Source of the DNA: SURF-32 sp964648365 | Lineage (GTDB): Bacteria > Planctomycetota > Phycisphaerae > UBA1845 | DNA length: 43,339 nt | NCBI GenBank assembly: GCA_964648365.1 | Contig: CAZYLK010000028.1 | Coordinates: 1-43,339, forward strand | Reading direction: 5' to 3' | Shown here: positions 40,450 through 43,339 of the stretch, piece by piece | Position numbering within the stretch: position 1 is the stretch's first letter | Layout: each line of letters opens with the position of its first letter | The notes under the pieces: model-generated | The model's input: the letters and a program-made list of their open reading frames with translations, nothing else | Databases searched by the model: none | What the model was told of the DNA's origin: nothing | Program-made: the position numbers and the translations under genes

Positions 40450-40802
40450 ATGGCCATCAAACTGACGCCGTAGGCGAACGGGCGGCTCGCCGTGTATCGC
40501 CTGCACGACGCAGATGCGTTTGACGCACTGCGCCGGATCCTCGCTCGGATTGATGAGAAGCCCGAGAGCGGCGCCCTGATTGCAAATTTGCGCGAACCGC
40601 CGGCCGGACTTCCGGTCTCGACTCAACAGCATATCAACGGCTGTGCGACGCGATCGCGGAGCTGGAACTGCAGTCTGACGCGCGTATTCTCGTCGAGAGG
40701 CTCCGGTCGCCAGCGGCGAACGCGCCGTTGGCGGCGGCCATCTTCTACGCAGTGATCTCAGCGGCGGAGCCGCTGGAGCGACGGTTGTCCATCTGGGCGT
40801 AG
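40450..40802 (+). pseudogene. Broken small gene directly after the SNF2 helicase gene
   Basis: An ATG at 40450 abuts the helicase stop. The frame reads MAIKLTP, then TAG (40471-40473), then continues protein-like (ANGRLAVYRLHDADAFDALR, IANLREPPAGL). Near 40610-40620 the sensible frame shifts, and continues as DSTAYQRLCDAIAELELQSD, ending AEPLERRLSIWA with a stop at 40800-40802. The nonsense codon plus one frameshift indicate a decayed gene of about 117 codons. The family is not recognised; position suggests a small helicase-associated protein. Sequencing error could explain one lesion but less easily both. Confidence 0.7.
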
Positions 40803-40826
40803 TACTCCGCCAGCCCGGCTCCCGCA

Positions 40827-41066
40827 TCACATAAGTAGTCGTGGATCGATCTCGACGAAATCGGCGCGGTTTGCTTCCGCGATGCCCCGTTTGATCGACT
40901 CACGGAACTCCGGATCCGTCAGCACGTCGCAGAGATCCTCAAGGTGCTCATCGGGGCATACCCACAGTCTCTTGCCGCTCGGCAGCGTCAAAGAAACGGC
41001 CTCCGAGACCGACTCCAGCAATGCAACCGTCTCGTCCTCGCCGGAAATCACGATTCGCGCAGACAT
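40827..41066 (-). CDS. Small hypothetical protein (79 residues)
   Basis: The protein reads MSARIVISGEDETVALLESV at its start, then a short beta-turn-beta (SLTLPSGKRLWVCPDEHLED) and ends with ADFVEIDPRLLM. It is acidic, has no signal or membrane segment, and its size and charge would suit an antitoxin or small regulatory partner, but no toxin gene is adjacent and I do not recognise the family. GGAGG lies eight bases before the ATG at 41066. A TATAAT box lies about 80 bases upstream. Confidence 0.65.
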   Translation of the reverse strand: MSARIVISGEDETVALLESVSEAVSLTLPSGKRLWVCPDEHLEDLCDVLTDPEFRESIKRGIAEANRADFVEIDPRLLM

Positions 41067-41378
41067 CAGATCAGCCTCCGGGCAGACTCGACCAAGTGGG
41101 CGGCCCACCGGCAATCCGCCGGCACGAAGCACCCGCCATCCAAGATTATACCCGCCGAGTCGCCGTCCAGGCACGACCGGGCGAGCCGGGGCCTGTTCCG
41201 CGGCAAGGCTCCGCACACGGTGTCCCATGTTCTCGGCCGTTCTCGGGCAGAATGCTCGCGCCCGACCCGAGGCACGCCGGGCTTGAACAGGTTACGCTCG
41301 GCGGAGCGGGTTTGCCTGCGCGCGCCGGCGCCGCGTTGAGCGACTCTGTTCGTCGGAACCCGGTTTGTCCCCTCTGCC
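41067..41378. other. Intergenic region between the 79-residue gene and lgt
   Basis: These 312 bases contain the -10 box at 41145-41150. Apart from short GC palindromes (for example CCACCGGCAATCCGCCGG near 41106) no gene or named element is seen. Confidence 0.5.
41145..41150 (-). promoter_or_regulatory. Consensus -10 box for the 79-residue gene
   Basis: The reverse strand reads a perfect TATAAT in the context GGGTATAATC. The start point would be near 41138, about 72 bases before the ATG at 41066. No -35 box matches at standard spacing. Confidence 0.5.
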
Positions 41379-42170
41379 TTAAGCAGCGGCCGGCGGATCA
41401 TCGACCTTTTGTTCCAGATGCCCGACCGTGCGCAGTCGCTGCAGCCGCCGTGCAATGACTGCCCCGGCAACGACCGCCGCTGCCAGACAGATCACCTGTG
41501 ACGTGGTGAACGGCCCAACCAATGGAAGGCGCTCCGGTGTATCTCCACGGAAGAACTCGACAGCGGACCTGCCCACGCCATAGATCACCAGAAACCACGC
41601 CAGTCGCATTCCGCGCCAGCGCTCGTTGCTCAGCCGGATCAGCACGACGAACACGCACGCCAGCAGGGCGACTTCGTAAAGCTGCGTGGGATGTACCGCC
41701 ACGTGGATCGGCGCGCCACCGTCGTTGGCCGGAAACGTAACGCCCCAGGGCAGCGCCGTCGCCGCTCCATAGCAGCATCCGTTGACAAAGCACCCGACTT
41801 TCGACACCAGCAGCGGCAACGGCAGCGACAGCGCGACCAGATCCAACGCGCCGCCGCGCGATCTTGAAGGCAGCCAGACGATCGCGGCCGCCAGCGCCAG
41901 GTAGATCATCGGCCCGCCCCACAGACCGCCGCGCATGTAGTAGCTGATCGAAAACAGATCCCACGCCGCGAACCGCACACCATGCGTCGCGTCATAGAGA
42001 ACGCGCGCGCCGGCCGTCATGGCGATCAGGTAGCTTACGCTGAGCGCAGCCGCCATCCCACGACTGACGCCGACCCGCCTGCACAGGCCCTGCGCGACGA
42101 TCACATGCAGGACGATGGCAGCGTTGTAGCAGACGGCGTAGCTGGGAATACCACCAATCTGGGGGAACAT
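41379..42170 (-). CDS. lgt: Prolipoprotein diacylglyceryl transferase family protein
   Basis: This 263-residue integral membrane enzyme family transfers diacylglycerol from phosphatidylglycerol to the lipobox Cys of prolipoproteins. Conserved features are Y-M-R-G-G-L-W-G-G-P in the first half, GCFVNGCCYGAATALPWGV in place of the G-R-x-G-N-F-x-N segment, HPTQLYEVALLA, and Y-G-V-G-R-S-A-V-E-F-F-R-G-D. Seven or so membrane helices fit the family. The CFVNGCCYG form is a variant found in Lgt-like paralogues, so it may not be the main Lgt of the cell. GGAAGG precedes the ATG at 42170. The lipoproteins encoded in this window would be plausible substrates of an Lgt enzyme. Confidence 0.87.
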   Translation of the reverse strand: MFPQIGGIPSYAVCYNAAIVLHVIVAQGLCRRVGVSRGMAAALSVSYLIAMTAGARVLYDATHGVRFAAWDLFSISYYMRGGLWGGPMIYLALAAAIVWLPSRSRGGALDLVALSLPLPLLVSKVGCFVNGCCYGAATALPWGVTFPANDGGAPIHVAVHPTQLYEVALLACVFVVLIRLSNERWRGMRLAWFLVIYGVGRSAVEFFRGDTPERLPLVGPFTTSQVICLAAAVVAGAVIARRLQRLRTVGHLEQKVDDPPAAA

Positions 42171-42300
42171 GCGGGGCCTTCCTCAGTCACGGCATCGTGC
42201 GGCCGTACGAGCGCAATTCACGCTCCGGTCCAGCCGGGTGACTCGGCGCCGGCCTCCAGCCCGCGCCTCGCCGGCAAGCTCCGACGCCCAGACGGCGACT

Positions 42301-43339
42301 TCAAGGCGCGGGAGCCGCGGAAGCCGCCACTTCCGCGTCATAGTTCATCCCCCGCTCCGCCGGCTGGCCATAGAGTTCCGGGTGTTGATACGTGCCCTTC
42401 TCCACGTCGATCTTGTCGACTTCGACCGGCGCGCCGCGCAAGCGCACCCACGCGTCGTTGCGAACCGCCTCTACCCGCCAGGACACCTTGCCGCCCGGCG
42501 TGCCTCCTGCGATGCGGAAGCTGCACAGCGGCGCCAGATCGGACGGCCCGGCGGCGGCACCGGCGATCAACGCCGCTTCATCGATCTCCTCGGCAACGTG
42601 CAGATACGGCATGGCGCCCCCCACGGCCGTCAGCACATAGCTCGGATCTCGATTGATGCGGGCGAAATAGGGCGGAAGTTCAACGACGGCCTCGCCCGCG
42701 CGATCGAGCAGCACGCTTCCACGATAGAAGTTGATCACTTCCGGGCTTTCGGCGGCGTAATGAAGCAGGTACTTGTGGGCCGGATCCTCGGGATGGTCGA
42801 TGCGGAAGGGCTTCACACCGGTGGCGGCCATGTCGCCGGCTGCGTAGACCGCGTAACCGACAGATTCAGTGCTGGCGCTGCCGAACACGCCGTAGATCGC
42901 CCCACTGCGCGCAGCCGCCTGGCCGTACACTGCGCGGCCGGACGTGCTCAGGCTCTGGCCCCAGACCGCGTAGGTCGTTCCGCTGGTTGCCGCCGTCTTC
43001 GCAAACACCGCCCGGCCCTCGCTGCTCTTGTTCTCGAATTGCCCCGAGAAGCTCTGCCCGCTGGTCGCCGTCGCCTCGGCATAGAGCGCAACACCATCGG
43101 AGCTGGCGCTTTCGAACCAGCCGCCGTACGTGTCGCCGCTGTCTGACAGGGCCAGTCCGGCTACGCCGATGCCACCCGAACTCTGGGAAACGAATTGGCC
43201 GCCATACGTCGGACCCGTGAACTGCACCGCCACGCCATAGACCCCGGTTCCCGCGGTGCTGTCGCTGCGGCCATAGACACCGTACGTCCCTCCGGTTCCG
43301 GACGTGGCCCGGGCGTAGACGCCATGCCCCTGATCGCCG
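42301..43339 (-). CDS. Surface protein with Gly/Tyr-rich tandem repeats, C-terminal part
   Basis: The gene enters from beyond the window edge, so the N-terminus is missing. About 345 residues are present. The first 200 are tandem units of roughly 16 residues (patterns such as TSGTTYAVWGQSLSTSG and RSGAIYGVFGSASTES), alternating Y/W-G and S/T-rich turns as in beta-solenoid or tail-fibre-like proteins. The last 150 form a conserved-looking C-terminal domain (KPFRIDHPEDPAHKYLLHY, SPEVINFYRG, VVELPPYFARINRDPSYVLT) that I recall at the ends of many bacterial repeat proteins of unknown role. Export is likely but the signal region is not visible. It lies 130 bases upstream of lgt on the same strand. 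Confidence 0.82.
   Translation of the reverse strand, partial: GDQGHGVYARATSGTGGTYGVYGRSDSTAGTGVYGVAVQFTGPTYGGQFVSQSSGGIGVAGLALSDSGDTYGGWFESASSDGVALYAEATATSGQSFSGQFENKSSEGRAVFAKTAATSGTTYAVWGQSLSTSGRAVYGQAAARSGAIYGVFGSASTESVGYAVYAAGDMAATGVKPFRIDHPEDPAHKYLLHYAAESPEVINFYRGSVLLDRAGEAVVELPPYFARINRDPSYVLTAVGGAMPYLHVAEEIDEAALIAGAAAGPSDLAPLCSFRIAGGTPGGKVSWRVEAVRNDAWVRLRGAPVEVDKIDVEKGTYQHPELYGQPAERGMNYDAEVAASAAPAP

Noticed and set aside
40827..41066. Antitoxin of a toxin-antitoxin pair
   Set aside because: Size and charge would fit, but no toxin-like gene lies next to it and no antitoxin DNA-binding motif is visible.

Overview
The window is GC-rich, densely coded bacterial DNA with a few hundred bases of repeat-bearing spacer between some gene blocks. 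Everything points to a Planctomycetota bacterium, possibly Phycisphaerae-like. The evidence is an ECF sigma factor directly upstream of a Ser/Thr kinase with a WD40 tail, a DUF1571 protein, secreted proteins with Asp-Cys-Asn-x-Asn-Gly-x-x-Asp motifs, PKD-rich lipoproteins, and dispersed palindromic and short tandem repeats. The lineage is an inference from gene content, not from a marker tree.

Layout. 1-9.7 kb: an incomplete PHP-domain gene (-), then a plus-strand block with an M24 peptidase, accB, accC, a lipoprotein joining PKD-like domains to a cyclophilin, a secreted M3 oligopeptidase, a YceI protein and a biotin ligase. AccB, AccC and the ligase form one functional set: carrier, carboxylase and the enzyme that biotinylates the carrier. 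9.7-17.9 kb: a minus-strand run of argB, argE, hutU, a HEPN protein with an overlapping unknown partner, a CoA-disulfide-reductase-like/rhodanese fusion, and two overlapping small genes. 18-22.4 kb: a BaiN/HI0933-type flavoprotein, a ParDE-type toxin-antitoxin pair with a clear promoter and operator, recQ, and tRNA-Ser(TGA). 22.6-30.7 kb: ECF sigma factor, kinase with 14 WD40 units, UDP-glucose dehydrogenase, DUF1571 protein with an unknown partner, and a PAS histidine kinase. 30.8-33.1 kb: a receiver-like protein and a GAF-GGDEF diguanylate cyclase, divergent from the histidine kinase and preceded by a strong promoter and a possible 31-codon leader. 33.2-43.3 kb: GNAT acetyltransferase, a membrane protein divergent from a TetR regulator, a secreted P-domain protein, a SWIM/SNF2 helicase followed by a broken small gene, a 79-residue protein, an Lgt-family enzyme and an incomplete surface protein made of short Gly/Tyr repeats.

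The most notable signals are at the level of DNA structure. A 33-bp unit related to an intergenic hairpin element has expanded in frame inside argE, and a second repeat-bearing insertion sits in the flavoprotein gene. Period-8 GGGAGT-type arrays lie between accB and accC. Two genes (recQ and the flavoprotein gene) have a -10 box exactly six bases before the start codon, the geometry expected of leaderless mRNAs. No complete mobile element, CRISPR array or rRNA is visible, and no obvious new multi-gene defence system stands out. The HEPN pair and the incomplete PHP gene are the best leads of that kind.
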